From the NCBI RefSeq assembly GCF_000974445.1, contig NZ_BBOJ01000009.1, positions 62,001 to 126,000 on the forward strand: a stretch of DNA of 64,000 nucleotides. The letters run 5' to 3'. This document shows, piece after piece, positions 16,598 to 25,430 of this stretch (positions are counted from its first letter, which is position 1; every line of letters begins with the position of its first letter). The translations under genes and the position numbers were made by a program. Source of the stretch: Lentzea aerocolonigenes (GTDB lineage: Bacteria > Actinomycetota > Actinomycetes > Mycobacteriales > Pseudonocardiaceae). A model generated the notes under the pieces. It worked only from the letters and a program-made list of their open reading frames with translations. It was not told where the DNA came from and did not search any database.

Positions 16598-19500
16598 GGG
16601 CGCAGCCATTCCGGGTCGCGCGCGACCCACTCGCGCAGGTCGGACAGGGTGTCCTGCAACGGGTTGTTGACACCGCGGAACGGCAGCCGCAGCGCGCCGG
16701 GCAGGGTCTCCTCCCAGAACTCGCGCAACGCGAGCAGCCGGCGCGTGCCGCTGCCACCGGTGCGTTCGCGGAGCTCCGCGTCGATCCGGGCCAGCTCGCT
16801 CGCCGCCAGGCCGACGATCCGGTCGAAGAGCTGCGACGGCTTGTCCGGCCGCCGATCCAGACCGCGCGGGGTGGTAGCGATCAGCTTGGCGCAGAAGTCG
16901 CGCCGGATCTGCTCGTCGTCGGTCAGCACCCACGCCTCGTACGCGGACAGCAGGCTCGCCCAGCTCGACAGCCGCCCGAACGGTTCCAGCGGCAGCCGCA
17001 TGCTCGCCTGCGCGCCGTCACCGAGCTTCACGGTGATCGCGGACGGCGAGTCCTCGTCGCCTGCGACCGCGATCTGGTCGTTCCACGCCGCGCACAGCAG
17101 GTGGTGCAGGATCCGTTCGCGGTGCTCGGGAACCGTGGCCAGGTAACCGAAGTCGTAGCCCAGACGCTGCCGCCAGCGCAGGAAGTCCTGCTGCTCCTCG
17201 TTGCGCAGCGCGTCCGACCAGTGCTTGAGCACCTCGCGGACCTCCGGCACCTCGGTCAGTCCCATGGAGCTGCGGAACAGCACGACGGTGATCGACTCGG
17301 CCGCGATCGGCCGGAACTCGACGACCGCGTCCTGCCGCGGCAGCGACACCTCGTGGCGCAGGAACTTCTCCAGCTCGAAGTCCTGGGCGGAGGCGGGATA
17401 GCTGAACAGGATCCGCAACCGGCCGGTGCCGCTCGGCGCGAACCCTCCCGGCACGAGCCCGGCGAGCTTCTCCCGGAACTGCGCCAGCTCGTCGTCGCCG
17501 ACCTGGACGCCCGGCTTGCCCGCGGCGGCCGCCAGCAGGTCCTGCAACGCGGGGAGCAACGGCCGGTGCTGCCCGTCGCGGTAGGAGAAGAGCCGCTTCA
17601 CGGCCTGCTTCACCCGGTCCTTGACGTGCGCCACGGCCATCGCCGGGCCGCGGCCGTCCAGCACCATGTCGTAGGCGTGCTTCCAGCCCTCCTCGCCGAG
17701 GATCTCGGTGACGAGGTCGCCCGGCGTCGCGGTCGGCCGCAGCTTGCCGCCCTGGTGCACGTAGTAGTCCACGAACCGGCGCACCACGGCCTGGTAGAAC
17801 GGTTCCAGGTCGCCCTGGCGCGGCAGCAGGTACGTGACGCCGACGCGCTGCTGGTACAGCTCGCGGGCGCGGGCGGTGAACCGCCGCTCGCTCTGCCGCG
17901 CGTGGTCCTCGAACGCGTTCACCAGCGACAGGACCTGCTGCTGCACGGCCTTGAGCTTGAGGTCCCAGCGCACCGCCTGGTCGTTCCACGCCGCGTGCCA
18001 GACCCGCTTGGCGCGCCAGGCGTACCAGTCGTTCTGGCGCGCGATCGCCGCCCGCACGGCGGGGTCGGAGAACTGGAGCTTGCGCAGGAACTTGCCCTTG
18101 ATCCCCGCGGCGGCCGGAGGGTTCAGCGTCAGCCCCGCGGGCGCGGTGGGTTCACCGCGGCGCAGTTCGAGGATCTTGGCGAACCCGAGCGCGCTGGCCT
18201 CGTCGGTGAGCCCGTCGTGGCCGTTCAGCACCCGCCTGAGCCGGAACAGGTCGACCTCGCCGAGCAGCGACTTCACCGCGCGGCCGGCGTCGAACGTCTG
18301 CACCATGTCGGGGATCTGCCTGGCCAGCTGCTGGTCGAGCGTGCGCAGGCCGGACTCCATCGTGCGGGCCCGCGTGGCGAGCGCCCGTGCGATCGCCTCG
18401 GCACCGGACACCGCGGAGACCTCGTTGATCGGCACCGGAGCGCGCAGCCGCAGCGGGTCCAAATTGGACTCCGTGAAGAACCTCTCGATGAACGGCGAGT
18501 TGTTCTCCGCCTGCCCGGTGCCCGGTTCGTCCAGCTCGGTGACCGCGGCGGCGAGCAGGCGCGAGCTGATGATGTCCGCGATGTCGTCCACCGGCACGGT
18601 CATCGACGCGACGGAACTCGTGGACACACCGCGGTTCCCGATGCCGGTCGCAGCGGGCACCTCGCGTTCGACCGCGCCGTTGATGAACGAGTCCGCGAAG
18701 CTCATGTACGTCTGCGCGACGGCCTGACGCCCGCCGTCGCCGTCGGTGCCGAGGTCCGTGCCGATCAGCGACAGCACCAGCGACACGATCGACCGGTGCA
18801 GGTCCTCGCGCTGCACCCCGGGACCCTTGCCGAACAGGAACGCGGTCTGCACGGTCGAGGCGCGCAGCCGGATCTCCTCGCGGTCGGGGTACCGCACCGA
18901 GAGCTGGCCGCTGATCCCGGAGTTGTCCAGCTCGGTGCCCGCGACCTGGGCGTTCTGGTCGTCCACCAGCCGGAACAGGTCGAGCAGCGAGCGCCCCGCG
19001 TTGAGCCGCGCCGCCCTGCCGCCGCCGAGCCCCTCGTCGAACGCGCTCGGCATGAGCACCAGCGGGAAGATCCTCGCGCGGTAGTCCTGGTGCGCGAAGA
19101 CGTCGCCGATCAGGTGCAGGAAGTCGAAGAAGATGCCGCTGCCCGTGCCGCCCGCGACGCTGAACGCCACGAACACGTCGCAGGACAACGACCTCTTGCC
19201 GCCACCCAGCAGCGCGAGCTCGCCGAGCGAGTTGTTGATCGCGCCGATCGCCTTGCGCAGCGGTGCCTGCGCCGCCGACGTGCCGCCGCGGAACGTCTCG
19301 AACAGGGCCGCGCGGCCCACCGTCGGGAGTTGACCGGCACCGCGGGCGAGCGGGCCGATCCGCGGTTCGCCCACCGGCGGTGGCAGCCACGGTTCGACGT
19401 ACTGCGAGGCGGCGAGACGCAGGCTCCGCGCCACCTCGGGGTAGGTGTCGTGGTGCGGCACGAGTTCCCGCACGAGGTGCATGGTGCGTTCGGCGGCGGG

Positions 19501-19749
19501 CAGGTACTCGGGATCGGGCACGACCCGGCGTTCCAGGGAGCCGAACTCGTCCTCGCTGAGGTCCGCGTAGACGAACTGGAGGCACGACGGCAGCTGGTAC
19601 GGCAGGAAGTTCTTGCCCTGCATGCGGTGCTGGAGCTCGGTGCCGTCCGGGCCGCACAGCTCCTCGCGCAGTCTGCGCTCCAGCTCGGCGCCGACGCGAC
19701 AGCCGGTGCCACCCAGTCCGACGTACAGCATGGGCTGGTAGATCTGCAT
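16594..19749 (-). CDS. Tubulin/FtsZ-like GTPase (Tubulin_2-type, conflict-system family)
   Basis: A 1051-residue protein. The N-terminus has a tubulin/FtsZ-type nucleotide-binding start, MLYVGLGGTGCRVGAEL, and the glycine-rich tubulin signature VAFSVAGGTGSGIFFDFLH at about residue 196 (compare GGGTGTG of FtsZ). The family is known as tubulin-like proteins of large size in actinomycetes, where they sit with vWA and GTPase genes. The remaining ~750 residues are helical and unassigned. A GGAAGGA RBS precedes ATG 19749, 15 bases after the vWA gene stop. It probably polymerises or forms a nucleotide-dependent scaffold at the membrane; that is an inference from the family, not shown here. Confidence 0.85.
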   Translation of the reverse strand: MQIYQPMLYVGLGGTGCRVGAELERRLREELCGPDGTELQHRMQGKNFLPYQLPSCLQFVYADLSEDEFGSLERRVVPDPEYLPAAERTMHLVRELVPHHDTYPEVARSLRLAASQYVEPWLPPPVGEPRIGPLARGAGQLPTVGRAALFETFRGGTSAAQAPLRKAIGAINNSLGELALLGGGKRSLSCDVFVAFSVAGGTGSGIFFDFLHLIGDVFAHQDYRARIFPLVLMPSAFDEGLGGGRAARLNAGRSLLDLFRLVDDQNAQVAGTELDNSGISGQLSVRYPDREEIRLRASTVQTAFLFGKGPGVQREDLHRSIVSLVLSLIGTDLGTDGDGGRQAVAQTYMSFADSFINGAVEREVPAATGIGNRGVSTSSVASMTVPVDDIADIISSRLLAAAVTELDEPGTGQAENNSPFIERFFTESNLDPLRLRAPVPINEVSAVSGAEAIARALATRARTMESGLRTLDQQLARQIPDMVQTFDAGRAVKSLLGEVDLFRLRRVLNGHDGLTDEASALGFAKILELRRGEPTAPAGLTLNPPAAAGIKGKFLRKLQFSDPAVRAAIARQNDWYAWRAKRVWHAAWNDQAVRWDLKLKAVQQQVLSLVNAFEDHARQSERRFTARARELYQQRVGVTYLLPRQGDLEPFYQAVVRRFVDYYVHQGGKLRPTATPGDLVTEILGEEGWKHAYDMVLDGRGPAMAVAHVKDRVKQAVKRLFSYRDGQHRPLLPALQDLLAAAAGKPGVQVGDDELAQFREKLAGLVPGGFAPSGTGRLRILFSYPASAQDFELEKFLRHEVSLPRQDAVVEFRPIAAESITVVLFRSSMGLTEVPEVREVLKHWSDALRNEEQQDFLRWRQRLGYDFGYLATVPEHRERILHHLLCAAWNDQIAVAGDEDSPSAITVKLGDGAQASMRLPLEPFGRLSSWASLLSAYEAWVLTDDEQIRRDFCAKLIATTPRGLDRRPDKPSQLFDRIVGLAASELARIDAELRERTGGSGTRRLLALREFWEETLPGALRLPFRGVNNPLQDTLSDLREWVARDPEWLRP

Positions 19750-19764
19750 CGTTGTCCTTCCGGC

Positions 19765-21990
19765 TCAGAGCAGGTGGTTGTCGGACGGCCGTTGCTGCGG
19801 TTCCGCGGCGGTGAACGGGTCCTGGTGGTGTTCTTCGGAGAAGCCGACGGGGGAGTGCTCGTCCTCCACCTCGATCGACAGGCTCGGGCTCACGTCGACG
19901 CGCTCGCCGAGGTGCAACGACTGCGTGTCGCCGAAAGGAGTGCGCAGCTGCAGGCGGCCGCCGACCCTGCTGAGCTCGTAGCTGTCCTCGCCGCCGGCCG
20001 AGTGCGCCAGGTGCGGCACCCCGGCCGCCGCCTCGCCGAGGTGGAAGCGGAACACGGACGACGGCTGCTCCGGTGCGGCCAGGTCACCGCGCGACCGGTG
20101 GCCGTCGTAGAGGTGGACGACCAGCCCGCGCACGTCGCGGCGCCTGCGCCGGTGCAGGAACAGGACCAGCGCGGTGGTGACGACCGCCGCGATCGTGATG
20201 CCGATCGCGATCTGCGTCAGCGGCGGCGGTTCCTCGACGGTCGCCGTGAGCCGCCACTCGTAGATCACGTCGTCCGGGTTCTCGTCGTCCACGACCCGCA
20301 GCGTCACCGCGTTGGCGCCCTTGACCGTGTCGTCGGCGAAGGCGAGGTCGAAGTCGAACGTGCTGGTGCCCGACGGCGGCACGTCGAGCACGGTCTGCTC
20401 GCCGGGGATGCTCGCGACCGTGCCGGGGGCGGCGTCGGCGACGACGATCCTGGCCTTGCGGGCGCGGCCGGAGTTGTTGGTGACCGTGACCGTGCCGCGG
20501 ACCGTGTCGCCCGGTGCGACGTTCCAGTCGGTGTTGCCGAACGTGGTGGTCGCGACCAGCGGGCGCGGGCCCGTGACGAGGGCCGCGTCGACGATCCTGG
20601 TGTCGCTGCTGATGCCGATGCCCGCGACCGTGCCGGTGAACTTGACCGCGCCCTTCGCCCCGCCCGGGATGACGATCTTGCCCGAGTAGACGCCGTCCTG
20701 GTCGCGGCTGTCGCCGTTCTGGGCGTCGTCGTTGAGCGGGATCAGGGTGGTGAAGCCCTCTCCCCTCACGTCGGCGGTGAACGACAGGTCCTTCAGCGCG
20801 CTCGGGTCCGTGATCGACCGGCTCCTGGTGTGCAGGCTCAGCGCGACCGTGACCTCCTGACCCGCCTGGGGCGCCGGAGGGTTCACGGTCATGCTCGACC
20901 GCACCGCGCCCTGGTACATGACGACCGTGCTGACGTCGAGCGGCGGTACACCGGGCGCGGACGTGATCTTCACGGTCCACTCGCCGGGCAACGGGTTCAC
21001 GATCCGCAGCCCCTCGACCGTGCCGTTCTCACCGCTGACCTGGAACGTGGAGTCGCCCTGGGTGCCGGACTTCGGCACAGTCTTGCCTTCGGGGTCCACA
21101 TAGGACACCGCGATGCGCGAGTCGTGCTTGGTCACGAGGATCGAACCGTCGGTGGCGATCACCGGGATGGTGACCTTGGCCTCGGCGGTGCCGCCACTGC
21201 TGACCGGGGTGCGCTGGATGTCGCTCGCGCCGGCGCACCTGGCCGCCTGGAAGGCCTTGATGAGCGCCTGGGCGACGTCGGCCGAACTGCTCACGACGGT
21301 CGCGGCAGGTGTCGGGGACTTCACGCCGCACTGGCCCTGGAACGAGCCCTTCGCGAACCTGTCGAGCTGCGCCTGGTCGACGTTGCCGAAGCCCAGCGGC
21401 CAGATCTGAGTCTTCTCCCGGTTGGCCTGCTGCAGCAGCGTCCCGATCAGCTCGGAGGCGGTGCGGTTGCGCTGGTCGCCGACGTTGTCCGGGCCGTAGC
21501 GCGGGCTGTCGGAGACGTCGAGCTTGCCGTCGGTGAGCAGGAAGATCAGTTTCGGGCCGCTCTTGTCGCCCTCGAGGTAGCTCAGCGCCTGCTGGAGCGC
21601 GGCCGCGTGGTCGGTCCCCTCGCCCTCACCGGCCTTGCGGCTCTTCAGCCCGCGGGTGCAGTCGCTGAGGCGCTGGCGGTCCTGAGCGGTCGCGACCGTG
21701 CTGGGCGGGCACACCACGTCGACCGGCGACTGGCCGCCGTTGTCGCTGCCGAACCCGACGACCGCGATGGTGCTCGACGGCGCGAACTCCCCGAGTGCGA
21801 TCAGCGCGGCGGCGTCCCGTTCCCGGTCCACGTCCTGCGAACTGATGCTGCTCGACTCGTCGACCAGCACCACGATGTTCGCGGGCGTGATGACGGGTTC
21901 CGGTTGCTGTTGTTGCGGTGCCGCGCCTGTTGGTGAGGACGTGGACAGCAGTAACGCGGCCGCTGTCGAGGCGAGCACGGAGAGACGCAT
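19765..21990 (-). CDS. Exported membrane-anchored von Willebrand factor A protein
   Basis: A 741-residue protein. Residues 1-23 form a signal peptide (SVLASTAAALLLSTSSPTGA). The vWA domain starts at about residue 37 with a complete MIDAS motif (VDESSS, i.e. DxSxS) and has the third ligand region EGTDHAAALQQAL and LIFLLTDGKLDVS. Two or three beta-rich modules follow, including an Ig-like or bacterial-type repeat around TDWNVAPGDTVRGTVTV read as NTDWNVAPGDTVRGT. One transmembrane helix (about 590-612, ending in RRRRR) leaves a ~125-residue cytoplasmic tail. The topology is that of a cell-surface adhesion-type receptor with an intracellular output. It is the first gene of the operon, so it may sense extracellular ligands and pass the signal to the tubulin-like and GTPase partners. 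Confidence 0.87.
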   Translation of the reverse strand: MRLSVLASTAAALLLSTSSPTGAAPQQQQPEPVITPANIVVLVDESSSISSQDVDRERDAAALIALGEFAPSSTIAVVGFGSDNGGQSPVDVVCPPSTVATAQDRQRLSDCTRGLKSRKAGEGEGTDHAAALQQALSYLEGDKSGPKLIFLLTDGKLDVSDSPRYGPDNVGDQRNRTASELIGTLLQQANREKTQIWPLGFGNVDQAQLDRFAKGSFQGQCGVKSPTPAATVVSSSADVAQALIKAFQAARCAGASDIQRTPVSSGGTAEAKVTIPVIATDGSILVTKHDSRIAVSYVDPEGKTVPKSGTQGDSTFQVSGENGTVEGLRIVNPLPGEWTVKITSAPGVPPLDVSTVVMYQGAVRSSMTVNPPAPQAGQEVTVALSLHTRSRSITDPSALKDLSFTADVRGEGFTTLIPLNDDAQNGDSRDQDGVYSGKIVIPGGAKGAVKFTGTVAGIGISSDTRIVDAALVTGPRPLVATTTFGNTDWNVAPGDTVRGTVTVTNNSGRARKARIVVADAAPGTVASIPGEQTVLDVPPSGTSTFDFDLAFADDTVKGANAVTLRVVDDENPDDVIYEWRLTATVEEPPPLTQIAIGITIAAVVTTALVLFLHRRRRRDVRGLVVHLYDGHRSRGDLAAPEQPSSVFRFHLGEAAAGVPHLAHSAGGEDSYELSRVGGRLQLRTPFGDTQSLHLGERVDVSPSLSIEVEDEHSPVGFSEEHHQDPFTAAEPQQRPSDNHLL

Positions 21991-22313
21991 GAGTCAATTC
22001 ACCCACTGACGCTGGTGGAATGTGGCGGGCGGTATTTCGATCGAACGCGCGCGCTGGCTCGTTACTGCCCTAATGACCGCAATCGTGCGGCCTATAAGTG
22101 CAGGTCACCGTGATTCCACCGCGCATGGATTCAATCTGCTTGCGCCGGGTGAGTGAAATTTTGACGATGCTGAAACATTGGCGTGCATGGGCGCGATTAT
22201 GCTCGGTCATTTGGGTGGGAATCATGGACAAAACCTGGTCAATAGATGACCGATGGAGATGTCAGGTGCACACCGGAAACGCGTCGATAGGACGCGGTTA
22301 TGAGAATCTGTCG
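21991..22313. other. 323-base intergenic region upstream of the vWA operon
   Basis: No coding region is supported here. The segment holds the 5' region of the minus-strand vWA-tubulin-GTPase operon and lies beyond the stop of the PLP-enzyme gene at 22314, which reads in the same direction. It is noticeably less GC-rich between about 22090 and 22300 than the genes on both sides, as expected for a promoter, but I see no clear consensus promoter, no strong RBS in front of ATG 21990 and no convincing terminator hairpin. Confidence 0.5.
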
Positions 22314-23285
22314 TCAGAACTGGGCGACGGCTTCGGGCGCATAGCCGTAAAAGCCGGGAAGACCACCCGTGTGGAGGAACACGACGGGCACGTCGCTGAG
22401 CGGTGCCAGCTCGCGGAACTTCACGGCGGCCTTGCCGGTGTAGACCGGATCCAGGAGCACGCCCTCGGTCTCCGCGAACAGCTTCAGCACGTTCCACATG
22501 TCCTGCGTCGGCACGCCGTAACCCGGCCCGATGGTGTCGTCGGTGACGGTGACGTGGCCGAGCTCCGGCTTTCCGGTCCCGAGCAGCGCGGCGGCGTCGG
22601 TTGCGAGGCTGCGCAGTTCCCGCTCGGCGTCCTGGGCGGTGTGCGAGACGCTCGCCGCGTGGACGGTGCCGCCCCAGCCCAGGAGCTCGGTGCCGAGCGC
22701 GATGCCGGCCGCCGTGGCGCCGCTGCCGTCCGGGACGACGATGGTGGCGTTGTCGATGCCGCGGTCGTTCAGCTGCGCCACGAGCTCGACGGCGGCCGCG
22801 ACGTACCCGAGCGCGCCGAGGCCGTTCGAGCCGCCGACGGGCAGCGTGACGGCCTTGTCGTGGTTGACCTTCTCGTAGGCCTGCACGGTCTCGTCGGCGT
22901 CCGCGCAGACGTGCACGTTCGCGCCGAACATGTGGTCCAGCACGACGTTGCCGGACTTCTCGTAGGCGTCGCCCTTCATCGGCACCTTGGCCGTGAGGAC
23001 GAGCTCGCACCGCAGCCCGAGCTTCGCGCACGCGGCAGCGGTCTGCCGGCCGTGGTTGGTCTGCAGCGCGCCGAACGTGATGATCGTGTCCGCGCCGTCC
23101 TCGATCGCCTGGCCCAGCAGGAACTCGAGCTTGCGCAGCTTGTTGCCGCCCGCGCCGAGACCGTTGACGTCGTCGCGCTTGATCAGGACCGGCGGGCTGC
23201 CGAGCGCGGCGGCGAGCCTCGGAGCGTCGTCGAGCGGGGTCGGCCAGCTGCCCAGTGCGACTCGGGGGAACGCGCTCAGGTCCAT
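22314..23285 (-). CDS. PLP-dependent D-cysteine desulfhydrase / ACC deaminase family enzyme
   Basis: A 323-residue fold-type II PLP enzyme. The Schiff-base lysine is in AGGNKLRKLEFLLG (about residue 49), and the phosphate-binding glycine loop is VVPDGSGATAAGIALG. TFGALQTNHGRQTAAACAKL is the substrate-loop region of the family. Length and motifs fit D-cysteine desulfhydrase (D-Cys to pyruvate, H2S and ammonia) or 1-aminocyclopropane-1-carboxylate deaminase; the two cannot be told apart with certainty by eye. Cytoplasmic. It is followed on the same strand by no partner and preceded 15 bases upstream by a Nudix hydrolase gene, so the two are probably co-transcribed. Confidence 0.87.
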   Translation of the reverse strand: MDLSAFPRVALGSWPTPLDDAPRLAAALGSPPVLIKRDDVNGLGAGGNKLRKLEFLLGQAIEDGADTIITFGALQTNHGRQTAAACAKLGLRCELVLTAKVPMKGDAYEKSGNVVLDHMFGANVHVCADADETVQAYEKVNHDKAVTLPVGGSNGLGALGYVAAAVELVAQLNDRGIDNATIVVPDGSGATAAGIALGTELLGWGGTVHAASVSHTAQDAERELRSLATDAAALLGTGKPELGHVTVTDDTIGPGYGVPTQDMWNVLKLFAETEGVLLDPVYTGKAAVKFRELAPLSDVPVVFLHTGGLPGFYGYAPEAVAQF

Positions 23286-23300
23286 GCCGGCGAGCTTAAT

Positions 23301-23831
23301 TCAGACTTCGCGGCCGAACTCCGCGTAGCGCGTGGAACCGCTCTCCAGGGCTTCCAGCGCGAGCGTGAGCCTGCGGTGCAGCGACGGGTAGATCCGCGGC
23401 CTGGCCTCGTCGAGCGTCAGGTACACCACGGCTTCGAGCTCGTCGTCGTGCACGGAGGCGTCGTCGACGATCCCGCCGTCGAACACGAACTGGTGGCAGT
23501 CGCGCCAGACCCCGTTGCGCGGCGTCCAGTCCACCACGAGCAACCGGCCGAGCTCGATGGTGAGCCCGAGCTCCTCCCGGATCTCGCGGACCGCCGTGGC
23601 CTTCGGGGACTCGTTGTCGTCGGTCATGCCGCCGGGGATGTCCAGCACGGGCTTGTACGTCGGCACCACGAACAGGACCCGTCCGGCGGAGTCGCGGATC
23701 AGCGCGCCACCGGCACACGTCTTGGTGGGCCTGCGCGAGGCGATGCCCGGCTCGTACTCGAGCTCGGCTGGGCCCTCGTCCAGGACGTCGGTGGCGAAGG
23801 CGGCGGGGTCACCCGCGTGCAGAGCAGACAC
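23301..23831 (-). CDS. Nudix hydrolase
   Basis: About 176 residues from GTG 23831; the frame is open further upstream but those codons read as low-quality sequence. The Nudix box is complete: GGMTDDNESPKATAVREIRE followed by ELGL (GX5EX7REUXEEXGU). The region before it, TKTCAGGALIRDSAGRVLFV, is the usual first strand pair. These enzymes hydrolyse nucleoside diphosphates linked to another moiety; the actual substrate is not visible. It sits just upstream of the PLP enzyme gene (15-base gap) on the same strand. A short divergent region of about 180 bases separates it from the small membrane protein gene at 24009. Confidence 0.88.
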   Translation of the reverse strand: MSALHAGDPAAFATDVLDEGPAELEYEPGIASRRPTKTCAGGALIRDSAGRVLFVVPTYKPVLDIPGGMTDDNESPKATAVREIREELGLTIELGRLLVVDWTPRNGVWRDCHQFVFDGGIVDDASVHDDELEAVVYLTLDEARPRIYPSLHRRLTLALEALESGSTRYAEFGREV

Positions 23832-24008
23832 GAGTAGATGATCACACCACAGGGTGAATCGCGCACGGGGCGTGCCGGGGTTCACGCCTGGTGGGTGAAT
23901 GTGCCGCGATGACGGAACGCAACCAAACGACCGGAGAGTACGCTTGGCCCTGTAACTCCGTGCGATCAATCGCCGATGTCCACGGCAACATCGGTGGAGG
24001 TGACGCCA

Positions 24009-24356
24009 ATGGGGGCAACCGGTGCCGCCAAGCGCAGACGCGACGGTAGATCGGCCCCGTGGTCGGTGGTCGGGCTGACGGTCGTCTTCGTCGTGGTGGC
24101 CCAGGTCCAGTTCGCCATCGCGATCTCGGAAAAGGTCTGGTGGCCTGCCGCGGTCGGGATGTTGCTGCTGGCAGCGGCGGTCGCGTTCGTCAAGACGGCG
24201 CGCAGGCTGCGGTGGGAGGACGACGACCTGTACGAGACGCCGCCCGAGGTGGCCAAGCCGCTTCCCGCCCACTACGAGGCCCACATCGACCCCGACGGAA
24301 GCCTCGCCCGCGCGGTCGGAGAGGTGGTTCACGCCTCCCGCCGCTGGAGGGCCTGA
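24009..24356 (+). CDS. Small two-helix membrane protein, unknown function
   Basis: About 115 residues with a basic N-terminus (KRRRDGRS), two transmembrane helices (around VVGLTVVFVVVAQVQFAIAI and AAVGMLLLAAAVAFV) and a polar C-terminal tail. I do not recognise a family. The frame is open from ATG 23976, but ATG 24009 is preferred because GGAGGTG lies at an ideal distance of about six bases upstream. The next gene, on the same strand, begins about 70 bases downstream. Confidence 0.7.
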   Translation: MGATGAAKRRRDGRSAPWSVVGLTVVFVVVAQVQFAIAISEKVWWPAAVGMLLLAAAVAFVKTARRLRWEDDDLYETPPEVAKPLPAHYEAHIDPDGSLARAVGEVVHASRRWRA

Positions 24357-24428
24357 CAGCGCTCACACGGCGGAAGACCGGGCCGCGGTGGTCCGGTCAT
24401 GTCGCCACGTCCTCGCCGAGATGGAGCC

Positions 24429-25430
24429 ATGACGACGTCCGCCGAGTGGCTCGAAGTCCGCGCGCACCTGCTGGAGCACCGCCACGCCCTGGCCCTGAAG
24501 GCGGTGTCGGAGTACCCGTCGCTGCCCAAGGTCGCGGGCACACCGTTGCTCACGTCCCCCGGCTGGATGCCGTCCTCGCCCGTTCCGCTGGCCGACCTCT
24601 CCCTGGAACTGAGCCGCTCGCCTGCCTTCTCACCGGACCGCGGGGCGTTGCTCCCCGACGGCTTCGGCAGCTACTCCGAGGCGATGGCCGCGCTCGCCGC
24701 ACCGGCCGTGTTCCAGAACCGCGAGACCTACCGCCTGCTCGGCTTCACCGGCCGGCACCTCACGTTCGGCCTCGGCACCTACTTCGACGGCATCGACGTG
24801 GGCGAGGCCTGCGCCCACGAGTACGCGGCCCTGTCGGCGGGCCGGATCTCCTCGCTGCCGCTGCGGTCGTCCATCGGCGATCCCTGCGATCTGGGTGCAC
24901 GCCCGGTCAACGTCGCCATCAGCACGCTGACCATCCGCCACGATTCCTCCGGCTCGACGTTCTTCCTGCACTGGCGCGACCCGAAGCGCGTCGGCCACGC
25001 GGGAGGGATGTACCAGGTGCTGCCCGTCGGAGTCTTCCAGGGCGCGCAGGACAGCGACTTCTCGTTGTGGCACTGCATGATCCGCGAGTTCGCCGAGGAA
25101 CTGCTGGGCGTCCCGGAGATCCACACGCCGGACTACGACACCTGGCCTTTTGCTTGTGAGCTGACTGCGGCAGCACGGGTGTACTACCTCGGCATGGGCG
25201 TGGACCCGCTGACGTTCGCCACCGACATGCTCACCGTCGCGGTGTTCGAGGCATCGAGGTTCGACGCGCTGTTCGGGGATCTGGTGTCGCACAACGACGA
25301 AGGCCGTGTGCTGGAAGGACTTCCGTTCACCGCCTCGAACGTCGAGCGGTTCGTGCACCACGAACCTACTCAGGCGGCGGGGGCGGCGCTGCTGTCGCTG
25401 GCGTGGCAGCACCGCGATGTGTTGCTTTAG
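24429..25430 (+). CDS. Protein with Nudix-like C-terminal domain
   Basis: About 333 residues from ATG 24429 (an upstream in-frame start at 24399 is possible). The centre has HAGGMYQVLPVGVFQGA and a Nudix-like helix, DFSLWHCMIREFAEELLG, which keeps the REFxEE core but lacks a full Nudix box. Similar domains are found as the C-terminal part of XRE-type regulators in actinomycetes, but no helix-turn-helix is visible here, so this appears to be the stand-alone form. The N-terminal half is unrecognised. Its stop TAG shares bases with the stop of the convergent TIR-STAND gene (four-base overlap). Function unknown. Confidence 0.7.
   Translation: MTTSAEWLEVRAHLLEHRHALALKAVSEYPSLPKVAGTPLLTSPGWMPSSPVPLADLSLELSRSPAFSPDRGALLPDGFGSYSEAMAALAAPAVFQNRETYRLLGFTGRHLTFGLGTYFDGIDVGEACAHEYAALSAGRISSLPLRSSIGDPCDLGARPVNVAISTLTIRHDSSGSTFFLHWRDPKRVGHAGGMYQVLPVGVFQGAQDSDFSLWHCMIREFAEELLGVPEIHTPDYDTWPFACELTAAARVYYLGMGVDPLTFATDMLTVAVFEASRFDALFGDLVSHNDEGRVLEGLPFTASNVERFVHHEPTQAAGAALLSLAWQHRDVLL

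Noticed and set aside
16598..16933. N-terminal extension of the membrane protein inside the tubulin-like gene
   Set aside because: The extra ~110 residues are Arg/Pro/Ala-rich shadow sequence of the tubulin-like gene; the GTGA or nearby ATG start fits the rest of the operon.
17101..21936. Very long plus-strand open frame (about 1600 codons) opposite the tubulin-like and vWA genes
   Set aside because: It is low-complexity, rich in Arg, Val, Gly and His, has no recognisable domain, and is the usual antisense shadow of high-GC coding DNA. The minus-strand genes have clear motifs.
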